From the NCBI GenBank assembly GCA_001574975.1, contig KQ965768.1:133641-197640 (forward strand): DNA of 64,000 bases, in the 5' to 3' direction. Made by a program: the position numbers and the translations under genes. Under the pieces are notes generated by a model. That model made no database searches. It saw only the letters and a list, made by a program, of their open reading frames with translations, and was not told where the DNA came from. Of this stretch, positions 21,755 through 33,963 are shown one piece after another (positions within the stretch are counted from its first letter, which is position 1; the number at the start of each line of letters is the position of its first letter). Source of the stretch: Gonapodya prolifera JEL478. Taxonomy: Eukaryota; Monoblepharomycota; Monoblepharidomycetes; Monoblepharidales; Gonapodyaceae.

Positions 21755-24700
21755 GTGGACACCCCGAGGGCAGCCAGCGAGCATGTATCGTGGTATGCCG
21801 CGTCGCTCACCGTCCCGCACACAGCACAGATGCGCAAATCCGCAATGCAGCACCAACACCCATCCCATCCTCTCTCCACGCTCTCCCAACTCACCACAAA
21901 CACATCGCTCGATCCCTCCCGCCCCACCGCACTCCACCTCCCACCGCAGGCCATTCTGGGCCGCCTCGCATCCCTCTACCACTCGCTACGTCGACATCAT
22001 GCATTCCACCGCCTTGTGTTCCACCCGGACCTGTCCGCCCATGTCTTGCTCGCGCCAATGCCACCCGGCGCGCTAATCGACGACTCGGTCAGGTCCATTG
22101 TCGGGAACTTGGCGTCGCTCGACCCTTATTATCCCCCGCATAAACCGCCAGTGGTGCCAGAGGGCGTGCCGTCACCACTGGTGTTGCTGAGATACGCACC
22201 AGCGTCGCTGCCACCGCGGGAGGTCGAGGAACTCATTGTCGCGTTTGAAGGTGTCAAGGATACAAAGTACTCGGGAGCAGCGGGTTTGCCGGCTGGGTCG
22301 TCCCTGCCACAGTCTATCTCTTCGCCAAACGCGGGGTCGGAGTCGCCCTCGCCGGTTCAGCAGCAGTCTCAGGGCGGCGACATACCAAAGAATGGCCAAT
22401 CAAACTCGGCTCAAGGTCCATGGGGTCAATCGCAGCCTGGTGCAGGACAAGGGCAGAACCAAAACCCGTGGGGTCAGACCCCATCCGGCGCGAACCAGGC
22501 CCAGGGCGCTTGGAGCCACGGACCGCCCGGCATGGCGTGGGGCCAGCCTCAACCCAGTCCACCTCCGGGCCATGGTGCATCGCCGTGGTCCCACCCCTCA
22601 CCTGCACCGGCTCCCGGCGCGTCACCGCCCACATCTGCACCTCCCGCGTGGCCCGTTCCCTCTCCCACATCACACACACCTCCCATTCCCTCACCGCCTC
22701 CTCCCGGACCTGGAGCACCGTCCACCCCGCCCCCTACCAGCACAGAACCACCGCCGACAGCGCACTGCCTCATCCACTTCGACTCGCTGCACCGCGCACG
22801 GGCATTCTTGTCTGAAATCTCACGCACAACGTCATGGAGTGCGTCCTACGTTTCTCCCACTGGTCCTCTTCCTTTATCCACGCCAGCAATGACCCACCAC
22901 GTTGCACCCGTGGGTCCTGCTGTTATGGGGGTGTCTCCCAACTCCCTGCACACCTCCACGTCGTCATCTCAGACTCCTGGACACCAACAGCCTCCCACGC
23001 AGGGACAGCACTTTCCGTATCTCCTCGTCCTCGTCACGCACCCTGCCACCCTCTCCCCTGCCTCGGTCTCATCCTGGCTACGCTCATCGTCGCCGGGGGT
23101 GGACTCGTGTATGGCTACCGAGACACAACCAGGGCCTCTCTCGAGCGACGGTTTGCGTACCACGGAGGTTCGAGTTGTCTTTAGGTCCCAGGAGGCGTTG
23201 CGGTCCTTTTGCATGACGCCGCCTGGGTCATCCTTGCCACCTGTATCGGTCAGGCTAAAGGGAGACCCACCCCAGCAGCAGGGTGGGCAGGGTGGCGCAT
23301 TCCCGCCTTCGAGGGCACCTGGTATGGGTGGGGGAGGACCGCAAGTCCAGCAACAGGGTTACCCCTACTATACGCCTCCTACGGGCCCGGGAAGCGGCTC
23401 AACCCCAACCGGTGCTGCACCACCATGGGGCCCACCACCACCCCCCTCTGCTCCACCCGGCCCGTCCCACCTGGCGCTACACCCGCCATTAGGCCTAGAC
23501 CCCGCTGATCTGCGCCGCGTCATGCGGCTCCTACCCGGGTTCCGTCGTCTGCACATCGTTTCAGAGGGCGGGTTCGTTGCCGGGTTCGACGACGACGGAG
23601 CGGCTCGGCGTGCAGGGGACGTAGTCGCTGGATTAGGGCATGGCGTTGTTAGTGCGGCCTTGGGTGGACCGGCGGCGGCGGGGATGTGGGGAGGAGTGGA
23701 CGCATGGAGGGGCGGATGGTGGGGCGTGGGCGGTGTGAGTGTTTTTAAGGGGTGGGGGAACCAGTATAGCTGGTGGGGTTCATTGGTGCAGCACGGGAGA
23801 TGTGGTACAGAGGGGAGGCAGGAGGTGTGATTCGGAGATGACCAGAGTGGCACTACTGACGATCAATATTTTCCCCCCTCAAACCACTAGACTCCACCCC
23901 CGCCTCCACCCGCCCCACCCACGGCTCCGCCCACTACGACCATTGTCGCTTCAGTCCCTGCCCCCCCTGCGGGTGCACGGTCAGACTACTTCTCCCGCCT
24001 TGCCTCCGACCACGACGGTGTCATTTCTGTGCATGCCCTTGGCGATGCCTCGCGCCCCTCCGGGTACGCCATGAGGTTCAGAGACGTCGCGGCCGCAGCG
24101 CGGGCTGGGCGTGATCTTGTCGAGGGCACGAGCGTCGCGGTGCGGTACGCAAACGAGGGCGAGGATCTCGAGAGCTTGCTTGTCCCCATGGGGGGCGGGA
24201 GTGGGCAGACAGAGGGTGGTGAGGATGACGTGAGCGTTTGGGAGGACGAAAAGGAGCGAGAGAGGAGCGGAAGTAGGGGAAGTCGAAGGAGCTCGGCGTC
24301 GGGCGGGGTTTCAGATGGTGAAGGTGAAGGTGGCGCCAGTGCGGGCCAAGGCGGCGCAGGTGGGCCCAAAGGACATCTGGTAGGGATTAAGCAACGTGGC
24401 CGGTCTCACTCTCAATCAAGCGCACACTCTGCTACATCGGCCTCTTCAGCGGGAGGTGGAACAAGAGTCCCCCGCGCCACTGTACACATTACCAACCTTT
24501 CCGCTCCCGGTAACGGCCTTGACAAAGCCGATGTGAAGCACCTCCTCTCGGGATACCCCGGGTTCCGACGCGTGGCGTTCTATCGCGACTGGATCTTTGC
24601 TGTGTTCGAGTCCACCGCAAGCGCGGCCAATGCAGTTGGCAGAATCAATACGGATACAAAAATGAGAGCGAGTTTTGCACGTGACGAATACGCGCCCAAT

Positions 24701-27700
24701 TATGTCGTCCCAGAGGCTGGGGTGCCGTGTAGTGTCTTGTATGTGTGTAACTTGCCGTGGGATGCGACTAATCTGGAGTTAACCAAGTTGTTCAAGTGAG
24801 TTGTTTTCGGGGGTGGGTTGATGGGGTTTGTGCAGGGAGTGCGTGGGAGAAAGGCAAGATGGTGCTGGACGGACTGACACTCCGATGGCCATTGAATTTT
24901 TCTAACTTGTACGCCCTTCCGCACCAACTTCTGCCAGGGCGTATCCCGGCTACCGGGAGGTCTACTTCTTCCGCGAGGCTTGCAAAGTTTACTTTGAGGA
25001 CATCGAGTCCGCAGAGGCGTGCATGCTTGACGTGAATGCCACCACGAACCTCATCGCGACCTACTTCAAAGGCGAGACGGCACCAGGGCAGCTCGAGGAC
25101 GCCGCGCGGGAAGAAGGGGACGCCGTCAGTGTTCGCAGCGGCCGGAGCGCCGCGGAGGGGCAGGACATGAGTGCAGGTCAGGGCAACGGCCCGGCGGAGA
25201 GCAGGCCGGGGCCAAAGTGCACCCTGCACGTGTCGAATCTGACTCGAGACAGGGCGGACCTTAAGGTGCACTTCCAGTCTTACCCAGGGTTCCTGCGGAT
25301 CGCGTACTACCCCAACTGGATCTTTCTGGTGTTCTCGGACGCTTCTGGGGCTGCGCAGGCCATCAACAAGATTCACGCCACGACCAGAATGCAGGCGAGC
25401 TTTGCTCAGGTCGAGTACACGCCTGGGTTTGTCAGGCCGGATCCGGGACCACCAGGGCAAGTGGTCCGGGTGGGAAATTTCCCGAGCGGTGCGGGAGAGG
25501 GAGAGTTTGTCAAGTTGTTCAGGAGCTACGAGGGGTGAGTTTCGTGGCTCGTGGGGGTGTGTCCTGCATAGGTGGTTCGGTTATTATCGATTCTGTCCGA
25601 GCTCTTTCCTCATCGCTGCTTTCCGCTAACACCACAACATCCTCCTTTTAGATGTACCGACGTACGATTCGGAAGAGAAGACTGTCTCGTGTGGTTTTCC
25701 TCTCGGGAAGCCGCGACACGATGCCTCGACGACGTCAACAGGACCACCAACTTGTGCGCGGTCTACTACAACCCAGCGGCTGTCCAACCGGCCCAGCCGC
25801 CACTTCCTCAACAACCTCGTATGCCCGCACCTGGTCCTGCAGCCGGTGGATATCCCCCAGCTTTCCCTGGCCAACCACCGGCACCACCGCCAGGGTTCGC
25901 ACAGTTTAATCAGCGGCAGCAAATTCCTCCACAGCAGACAGAATTTTGGGAGGATGATGAGCCCTCGGCGTCAATAAGCCACTCGATTCCGAGCTCCCCT
26001 GGTGCATCCTCTGGTGATCCAGGTGGCCGAAGTTCCGCGAGTTCACCATTCCCCTCGTCAGAGCGTTCCTATGGGGCGGACAGTTTGGCAAGCAGTCATG
26101 GTGCAGTGGTTGGACCTGGTGCAGGGCAGATGGGTGTACCGGGACTAGCACAGGCGTATGGCGGGGGCGCAGGATTCCCCCCGGGACACCCTCCAAAGAC
26201 GACGTTGAAGATTGGAAACATCAATTTGGACCGGTCCGATTTGAGGAAGGTTCTGTCGAGTTTGAGGGGGTTTACCAAAGTAGCGTTTTATCGGTGAGCA
26301 TTTTGCGTGTGTGGGCGATTACCAGAGCAGCCTTTGACCCCGTATTTGGTTCTGGTTCTACAGGGACTATGTCTATGCTTGCTTCGCGGATGTTGAATCT
26401 GCCAGAGCAGCCATGGACCTTCTTCACACGTCGTCTCGGATGCGATGTGTGTACCCCAAGTATGACTACACAACACATAACGACCGACTTGACGTGGGAC
26501 AGCCGTGTCCGATCTTACATGTCAGCAACATGCCCTTCAATTCGAATTCCAGCGAGTTTGTGAAGATGTTTGGCGCCTACGAAGGGTATAGGGAGACACA
26601 GTTCTTCAGAGAGAGTTGTTTGGTGTTCTTTGCCACCGAGCGTGATGTGAGTGGAGCGAAGTGAAGAGGTGGATACAATCAAAACTGAGTTCTCCGACAT
26701 TTTTAGGCTGCTGCGGCGCTGCAGGACCTCAACAAAACCACAAACCTTGTGGTCGTATACTCCAAGAAAGGGCTTTCTGCTCTTCAGGCCCTGCAGCAAC
26801 AGGGTATGATACCTTACGGAAACGGCCCGAATCCACTTCAAGGGTACCCGGGCGGGGACTACCAGCACTCCTTGCCTACGGATCCAGCTCTTATGGAGCA
26901 GTTCCTTCGCTCAGTATCTGCATCTATGTCGGATCAGTTTGAAGCCGATGGTCGTCGACCTTCAGGGTCCTCCAATCTCACTGGCGGCACTGATTTCGGA
27001 AGGGATCGGCGAACTTCAGAGAGCGATGCGCGACTTTGGCAAAATGGTGGTGGCTCCGGGTTTGGACGGTCGCCCAGTATGCCACTCTCGAACTTTGAAG
27101 GAGAGGATGAAGGCGAATACAAGCGATATGCCAGAACTCCAGACAGTGTCTACCAGGATAACCCATCAGGGTCGATGGGCTACAGCAAGCCCAATGACAT
27201 TCCCGATTATCTTCGGCAATACATTGAGAAAATGCAGCTCCAAGCGGCGGAAATGGATCAGCGCTTCCACGTAATGCAGCGGCAGCTCGCTGAAAAGACT
27301 ATGTCAGAGCAACGACTCAAAGAGGAAGTTATACAGCTAAGGGCCGCGCTTTCTCGGTTCACCGGAGGCAGGGGACATGAGATCCGCCGAACTGAACAAC
27401 AGGTTGCTGGAAGAGGAGGGTACGGAAGGTTCACTCCCGATCTCAATGGAGGACCTCCCGGGCCTGGGTTTGGATCTGCTCTTGGGCTGACGAGGTCCAC
27501 TTCCGGACCTCCTCAACGGAATGTAGGCTTTGCACAATATGCAGAGGAGCAATATTATGCTCCTTCGCCGACTGCCACGGTCTTTCCCCCGCAAGCACAG
27601 CAATTTCGGGGTGGCCCAAATGATGGTTCGTACCCGAACCAGTACGCACCATACGCTCCCCAACCTCAACAGGGACAAGGGCCTCCTTCATTCGAATTGA

Positions 27701-27930
27701 GCACACACGATTCAATTATAAGCATGCTAGAATCAGACAGCGACCGCCAGGAAGCTCGCCGTCAACAGCAACAGCAACAGCAGCAACAAGCTGATTACGA
27801 TGCTCGAGACGCATGGAATAGTGTCACGTTTGGTCCCCAGGCGGGTCAAGGCGGAGACGCGGGAGCCGGAATGATGGGAGGTATGGGCAGGGGATTTGGT
27901 AGCAGGTTCGGGAATGGGTCTATCTGGTAA
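21755..27930 (+). CDS. giant multi-RRM protein made of repeated RRM doublets, 6 exons
   Basis: Exons 21755-23734, 23891-24795, 24938-25534, 25652-26293, 26364-26646 and 26707-27930; 1,876 aa. From about residue 857 three doublets follow. Type A units open like TVHITNLS, contain SGYPGFRRVAFYRDWIF and end near MRASFA. Type B units open like SVLYVCNLPW, contain YPGYREVYFFRE and end NxTTNL. A pairs with B at about 857/941, 1056/1136 and 1344/1423. A weaker pair lies just before (LDPADLRRVMRLLPGF, then SDYFSRLASDHDGV), and further degenerate pieces lie near the N-terminus, separated by a Pro/Gln/Gly-rich linker. A predicted coiled coil is at about 1637-1690 and a glutamine run near 1823. RNA binding is expected. 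The start is uncertain; a second in-frame ATG is at 21845. Confidence 0.82.
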
Positions 27931-28387
27931 TCTGGGATATTGTTGTCGGTCCACTTGTTTTGTGCACTACACTTGCTGTCGCACCGTATGCCATTATGCC
28001 ATTTCCCGGCCGCAAGGCTTTTTAAAGTACTAGTAGAAAGGCTCTTGTGGAGCGCTGTGCTTCGTTGGAGGTCTTCGTTTCGTCACGAAGTCTCACCGTT
28101 GTTTTTCCGTCGAATAGCGTGAGATGTACATAGCTCGTGTCATCATCAGTTACGAAAAATTGTGGAAGTTCAACCATTATAGTTGTTGCAATACTCATTG
28201 GTGAATTTCCGTCCAGTGATCATTTACTTTTTGACTTTCTATGCAGTTTTCATTACGTTCTGAATAAAACTGCTTACAAATATAAACGTGAGCAAACGCC
28301 ATGGTTGAGAAATGAAACGAGTATTCCGCCTTCCCCATAAACATCCTTATGGAATCTAAGGTTGATCGGGTATGTATATGTCAATTT
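27931..28387. other. convergent intergenic region
   Basis: Lies between the 3' ends of the RRM gene and the LRR-like gene. AATAAA occurs at 28263-28268 on the plus strand, rather far from the stop. Otherwise AT-rich with nothing recognised. Confidence 0.5.
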
Positions 28388-29881
28388 TCAAACTTCCTCC
28401 CATGCATCCCACCTGCCTCCGGCACCTTCCAAATGCTTTGGTCCAAACCTCTGCACCATCTTAACGACAATCTCTGGTCTGGGTCCTTCAGTGCCTTTCG
28501 GTACTTCGTATTTGAATGATCCAAGTTTCGGATGTCCAATGATTGCCTCGAGTGCAGGTCCAAGCTCCTCTGGCTCACAAACAAGGGCTACATCACGCAA
28601 ATCTCTGCACCTCTTAAGCAATTGCTCGAGTGCTCGAGCATCGGGGTTGCTGTTAGATGACAGGTGAAGAGTGCGCAGGCGAGGAAGCAGTTCTGGCGCA
28701 GCCACAAGAGCGTCGGTGTATGATTCACTGTCGGCGCCCGGAAGAACAGCAACAACGTTTCCTTCTTCATCGACTTCGTCACCCCCACAGTCAATTCTTC
28801 TCCGAAGACGAAGGGCTTGCAGGCTTGGCCAAGCGGAAAGAATTGAGAACCAATCGGCTTCCTCCATTGCATCGTGGTCAGCAAGAGTCACTTCTCTCAG
28901 TTTACGTAGTCCTCGGAGCTTGTAAATAGAGCGGCGAGGTATCGGGACAAAGGGAAGCCGCTCTATGACCTTACGGCCATCCCAACCACCTCGACGCTCA
29001 AAGGTCGGGGATCCCCAGACCGCGACTTTCTCGAGTCCAGGAGCAGTATCTACTACAGCTCCCATGAAAGAGTCCAAATGGGCTGCCGAGGGAAAACGTA
29101 GGCCGCGGAGGTGAAGCTCTGATAGTTTGCGAAGTCTGTCAAAGAGGTTTGTGGGAGGCTCGGGCCATGGAAGTCCACCACGGGCACTACAAGACACTCT
29201 CAAAGTGCGCACATCATCAAATGTCCGAAGGGCCCGGGCTGTGACACGTCTAGCGGGATCCAGAGGTGAGGTATCATGTGGTGATTTTGGTCCAGTCGGA
29301 GAAGCAGGTTGGTCCACGTCCGGGTCAGCAATAGACACGTACAGTCGTCGCACTGTCCATGAAACAGCGCGGTCGGGAATGAGGCTGGATTGCTCTTCCA
29401 GTACAAGCATCTCTGCACCGGACACATGGAAGTGAATCCCTCCCAGAGCCTTTGTTGAAACAGCAGATCCAGGACTTCCACCAGAGCGTCCCCCAATGCC
29501 CCCCACTCGTCTTTCAGGCTCTTCAAAGAACACCGTAAGTCCAGCCAGGTTTGGGAAAGCTTCGAGTGGTACTCGCATTGCTTCCACCGCGCGGCGCACT
29601 TCTTCGGGTCCGTTCCTGGCATTCGCCGCGGCAATCGACCAGAAAACATCCGCGGCTGCGCGGTCGGCGAAGGTGATGTGAGTCGCTGGTAAACGGGCAG
29701 CGGATAAGGAAGAACGTTGGGCACGGAGGCGGAGAAGAAGTGATGCGGGGTTGGTGGAGGACCATGATTTGGAGGGTGCACGTGCAAGAGAGGGAGCGGA
29801 GTTGCGTGCGGCGGACCAGGTGTTTGTACTGCCCAGGGCGATACAAGAGGGAAGGGTTAAAACGAGTGTACCGACTAACAT
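28388..29881 (-). CDS. leucine-rich-repeat-like protein (possible F-box/LRR relative)
   Basis: Uninterrupted frame of 497 codons. The C-terminal two thirds show irregular leucine-rich repeats: LRKLSELHLRGLRFPS, LRGLRKLREVTLADHD, WPSLQALRLRRRID, LPRLRTLHLSSNSN and CRDLRDVALV. The part around LLLRLRAQRSSLSAARLP and ITFADRAAADVF resembles the region after an F-box in fungal F-box/LRR proteins, but I cannot see a clear F-box; it may lie in an upstream exon or be lost. The proposed start gives a short hydrophobic leader and is uncertain. A substrate-adaptor role is possible but not shown. Confidence 0.6.
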   Translation of the reverse strand: MLVGTLVLTLPSCIALGSTNTWSAARNSAPSLARAPSKSWSSTNPASLLLRLRAQRSSLSAARLPATHITFADRAAADVFWSIAAANARNGPEEVRRAVEAMRVPLEAFPNLAGLTVFFEEPERRVGGIGGRSGGSPGSAVSTKALGGIHFHVSGAEMLVLEEQSSLIPDRAVSWTVRRLYVSIADPDVDQPASPTGPKSPHDTSPLDPARRVTARALRTFDDVRTLRVSCSARGGLPWPEPPTNLFDRLRKLSELHLRGLRFPSAAHLDSFMGAVVDTAPGLEKVAVWGSPTFERRGGWDGRKVIERLPFVPIPRRSIYKLRGLRKLREVTLADHDAMEEADWFSILSAWPSLQALRLRRRIDCGGDEVDEEGNVVAVLPGADSESYTDALVAAPELLPRLRTLHLSSNSNPDARALEQLLKRCRDLRDVALVCEPEELGPALEAIIGHPKLGSFKYEVPKGTEGPRPEIVVKMVQRFGPKHLEGAGGRWDAWEEV

Positions 29882-29972
29882 CTCCCAATTAAACGGCTGA
29901 AACTGCGAAGTACAGTTTCTCTTCTCCCCTTTGCACCAGCGCCGTTTTGAAATAATCTCTCGTGAAGGTTCT

Positions 29973-30555
29973 TTACGCTGAAGAAATTATCACATCATGA
30001 TTGGTGTATTGAATGCAGGATTTGAGTCCGAATCCATCCTCCAGCTCCGATCCATAGCGCCCTTGCAGCCTGTACATTTGCATCTCTTGTGCGAACTCAC
30101 CGTGACAGACCTCCACCCAGCGTTTCCGTCCCTCTTCGCTCAGACCCCGCAGCAACTCTCTCAGAGACATTTCTGCGCACCAGCGCTCCACTCCGGTACC
30201 CTCCCGATAGCGTCAGGGTGTAGTTCCTTGCGAGCCGTTTCACGAGGGGGGCAGCCGCCCGAAAGACATCCGATGTCTCGGGCAATCGTTCCAATCGCTT
30301 CTCGGCCTCTCGGGCCTTTTCACCCCCCCACTCCCGCTCCTCGCCCTCGGCAGCAGACGCCGCATCATCGTTGTGTTCGGATTCTGGTTCCTCAAGCTCC
30401 CGCTCGCAGGCCTCGATAGCGCGGCGCAGTTCTGGTGTTCGGTGTTCAGGCCGGACAGAGAGTGCACCCGAGTGGAATAAGCGCAGGAGAGGGAGACTGG
30501 GTGACATCCCGTTGTGCGGGGGGAAAGTGTATCGATGGCCAATGCGTTGCTGCAC
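29973..30555 (-). CDS. hypothetical protein, weak model
   Basis: A minus-strand frame covers 30097-30555. The first ATG in it, at about 30507, gives roughly 135 codons, beginning MSPSLPLLRLFHSGAL and containing an acidic stretch and EAEKRLERLPE. A GTGAGT near its end and a TACAG about 60 bases on would splice to a short second exon ending at 29973. An alternative frame there reads SLRELLRGLSEEGRKRW, which looks protein-like. I recognise no family, and the correct frame is undecided. Between this and 30808 nothing else is evident. Confidence 0.3.
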
Positions 30556-30808
30556 CTTTGTGTTTTTCTCGGGCGCCTTGGTTTGCCTGACGGATGATCC
30601 TTCACACTTGGCGAAAGGTTCACCCGAGCTGCCACATCTCCCTTCCTCCTCTCTCCAGATTTTCCAGGACCAGTTTTAACGGTGTGCTGGATATACTATC
30701 TGAGAGGCCCAGCGGATTGCCACCTCGGTCACAGTCCATTCCTCATCAACAAAAATGGAAGGTCATCTTCAAGCTCCCACAACAGTTACATAACGAGTTG
30801 CCAAAACC

Positions 30809-32183
30809 ACTAAAAGTTCTCCTCCAAGAACTGCGCCGTCCGATGGAAGCAATCCAGCGCATTCCGCTTCACAGTCTCGTCCGTAAAGTCACCCCTTACA
30901 AGAGAAGCAGTGAGGGGTGCGGTCACAAGCGCACAGCAAAGGTTCAATCATACCTCGCGGTGCAGAATCCATGCGGTACCTCTTCGTAGCGATGGTGCAG
31001 CACCGTCTTGCACTTTGGGTTGTCTTGCATTGCCTTGATGACTTCTGTAAAGTCCGGATCCTGTACAAACAAGGAAACGATCAAACGGGAGTCGGGACCA
31101 CGTCATAGACATGCGGTACTGGCGGGTAGGGGCGAGTTTCAACTCACGTTGTTTCCCGGTAGGAGCGCGACTGGGATCTTGACGTTCTCTCCGTCCCGGA
31201 TTGTGATGAATGCGGGATGGATCCCAACGACGACTTTGACGTCGCCGATGAGATCATCGTCTTGTGCCGCCTTGATGATGATCTCGCCTTGGTGGGACGG
31301 GACCAACGTGGTACCGGTCAAACACAAAGGCACGCCACCGTCCACTCTGGTTGACCACCCACCTCCATAACAGAACCCAACAATCCCAACTTTTTCCACT
31401 CCGTGCGTCTTCTTCAAGAACGCGATGGTGTTGACGAGATCGTTCTTGACAACTTTCTGGTACGACCCTGCGCCCTTTTGGGTGAACTCGACGATCCTGT
31501 CCCAGACGCGGCGGGTGAGTCCAAGCGAGGCGATTTCGGCGTCGGGGGTTCCGGGTTCGGGTGGGTCTAGTGAAGCACTTCGTCAGACACCTTCCGACCT
31601 GTAAAAGGCTGTTTGAAAAGAAAACAGATTGACCACGCACCAGCCATGAATTCTGCGACTGGCACACGGCGCCTGAACACGTCAGGCTGGACTGTGAGCA
31701 GGCCGGTGTGGTTGGCGAGGTAGTCGCACGCTTGTTTGTTGTTTGGGTGTCCCGTTCCCTAACGTATTTTGTGAAACGCAACCGTTTCAGTTCACCACCA
31801 GCACCCGCCTGTGTTGTAAGAACCTACCACAATATCATAGATGACAATCAAGGCTTCCTTGGTCGACTTTGGGCCGCCTTCGGGCTCGACGACGTAAATC
31901 GGGAGTTCGCCCAACGTATCATCTTTGCCGCGCGGTTTGAACTGCGGCATCGTCTGCTCAATGCACCGGCGCACACGTGCCACAAAAATGCGCGGGAGTT
32001 GGCACTGTACTCACAAAGTTTGGCGGGACGAGAACGGGCTTTGCGTAAGCGGCCCCACAGCAGGACCTAACAACATTTGATTGAGCGATCGAAATCGCTG
32101 CGGTTTCGGCACGTCGAGCCCCGCGATTCACGCATCACTTACTCGGCGACAAGAAGCTTGTCTTTGGGGTCTTCGATGGTCAT
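30809..32183 (-). CDS. dienelactone hydrolase family protein, 7 exons
   Basis: Exons on the minus strand: 32143-32183, 32015-32066, 31828-31953, 31641-31758, 31148-31566, 30954-31060 and 30809-30894; about 315 aa. Signatures: LIVIYDIV followed after splicing by GTGHPNNKQACDYLA, the nucleophile elbow GFCYGGG with Cys near residue 179, GIHPAF, the acid region VALLPGNND, and the histidine in VPHGFC near residue 285. The triad Cys-Asp-His of dienelactone hydrolases is therefore present. Fungal members are cytosolic esterases, often of unknown substrate. The N-terminus MTIEDPKDKLLVA is a short first exon supported by splice phase. It is divergent to member D, with 0.8 kb between them. Confidence 0.85.
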
Positions 32184-32996
32184 GGTGGGGGAGAATTGGC
32201 TTGAGTGTCGGTTTGGTTGTTGCCGATCGCAACTAATTAATTGAAGGGTCATCTACCATCATGTGTAAAATTTGAACATGCCTAAGTACGAACAAAATGC
32301 CTTCATCTCTCTCCGCGCAAAATGAAACTAGACGGTTCAATGAAGGAGCTCATTTCCGCTGTCTCCTCTCCCAACACGACTGAATCTGCCAAAACAAACA
32401 AACTACCCCATCGTGCCTTTTCATTATGGAGTGAAGGGGGTGATTAGGATGGTTCTCCGGCATTTCTGTTTGTACATAACAGTATTTCAAGATATTTCCA
32501 ACGGATTTCAGCAGGAGAGGTAACCACCCAAAACACACTCGAGAACGCTGTTTTCTCCAGTTAGAAAGCGTCCGTCTTTTCAGAACGTCTCTAAGAAGCT
32601 AAATAACGTGACAGTAGTCAAGTGACAACTTCTGAGAGGTACCTCTCCTGAAGTTTCATCATCACGGTCTTCTTCTTTTCCCATGTCATAAACGTACCCT
32701 CTTTGTCAACAGAGGATACCTACGTCTATATCTAGTGAGTTAACGAACTAGAAATCTAATAAGTAAACTCGAAGATGATGTTATATTCTTCAATGAGTTC
32801 GACCCAGCTTCTTCGGTCTGACCGCAGGAGAGAGAAAGACAGCATCGAGAGACACAGGAAGAGCAGAGGATCGACAGGAGGAGAGAGCGCACATCGGACG
32901 CAGCGGAGAATCGGAGTGGGAGAGCGCGGGCAGAGCGGGACAGCAGACGCAGCGGGCGAGCGAGGACACACACACACACACAACAGATTGGCAGCC
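32184..32996. other. bidirectional intergenic region
   Basis: Between the divergent DLH gene and member D. A perfect 14-bp palindrome GAGAGGTACCTCTC is at 32634-32647. The frame of member D is open upstream to 32775, but that stretch is GA-rich and ends in a CA run just before ATG 32997, so I take it as 5' leader. Confidence 0.5.
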
Positions 32997-33932
32997 ATGG
33001 AATCGGTCACCTTTGCAAACCCGCACATCCACTTTGCTCATCTCCCGCTCACACGCGCGGATTCTGCGCCCGACGACGACTTCGACGCAGACGACAACGC
33101 GCTGACTGTCCGCGCCTCGCTGTTCCGACCCCGCCCCCGCTCGCCGCCTCCGCCAATCCCGCCCTCGTTCTTTGCCGCGCACACGGACGCGTCGGACATC
33201 GATCCGGGATACCTCGACGACTCAGAGTCGGGCGACGACGATACGGATCCGTTCGGGAACGAAGTCCAGCTCGACCCATCAGACCCCGTCCCCCCACCGC
33301 TCGTCCCGCGCACAAAGCCCGCGCTTGCAAAGAGAAAATATACGCGTACTCGCCAGCAGCACGCGCGCAGATCCCCGCCCGCCTCGCTCTCATCCTCGTC
33401 CTCGTCCTCGTCCCTTTCTGCACTCGAATACACCCCTCTCCAAGCAGAATCCTCCTCCGCCTCCTTTTCCTCACCCGCCGCTCCGCTCTCCGCACCCACG
33501 CAAAAGCCGCGACCCAAGAAATGGGCCTCGGACTGCGTCACGGGCGGGATTCATGGCATTGAGAAGCGCAGGGAGGACGAGAAGAGGTACAGGACAGAGT
33601 GCTCAAAGGGCGGGATTAATGGTGGGTGCAGCCGAGACGGAGCGACCGAAACAACAAGCAGAAGTCGTGCCACGGAGGACGCAGGCAAAAGTCGCAAGGA
33701 CGGGGCCAGATGCGAAGTCGCGAGGAAGAGTGGGAAGTATGAAATGCCGTGTGCCGGAGGCAAATGATTCTACGCGGAGCGTAATCTGTGTGAAGCATGA
33801 AAGGCTGTGCCCGGAGGCGAACCAACCTTCGCGCAGAGCGACGGTGACGAATTAACGTGTTACGCGGAGCACATTGCGAGGTCTGGAGTGCAGAGCTGGG
33901 ATAGCCGTCAAGTCTGCTGCGTGTTCAACTCT

Positions 33933-33963
<31 letters not shown>

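Noticed and set aside
21280-21954. 224-codon minus-strand frame
   Set aside because: Pro/Ser/Thr-biased translation of GA-rich sequence that overlaps the beginning of the RRM gene; no motif.
32775-32996. In-frame N-terminal extension of member D
   Set aside because: GA-rich with a CA run, poor start context, and a much better ATG at 32997.
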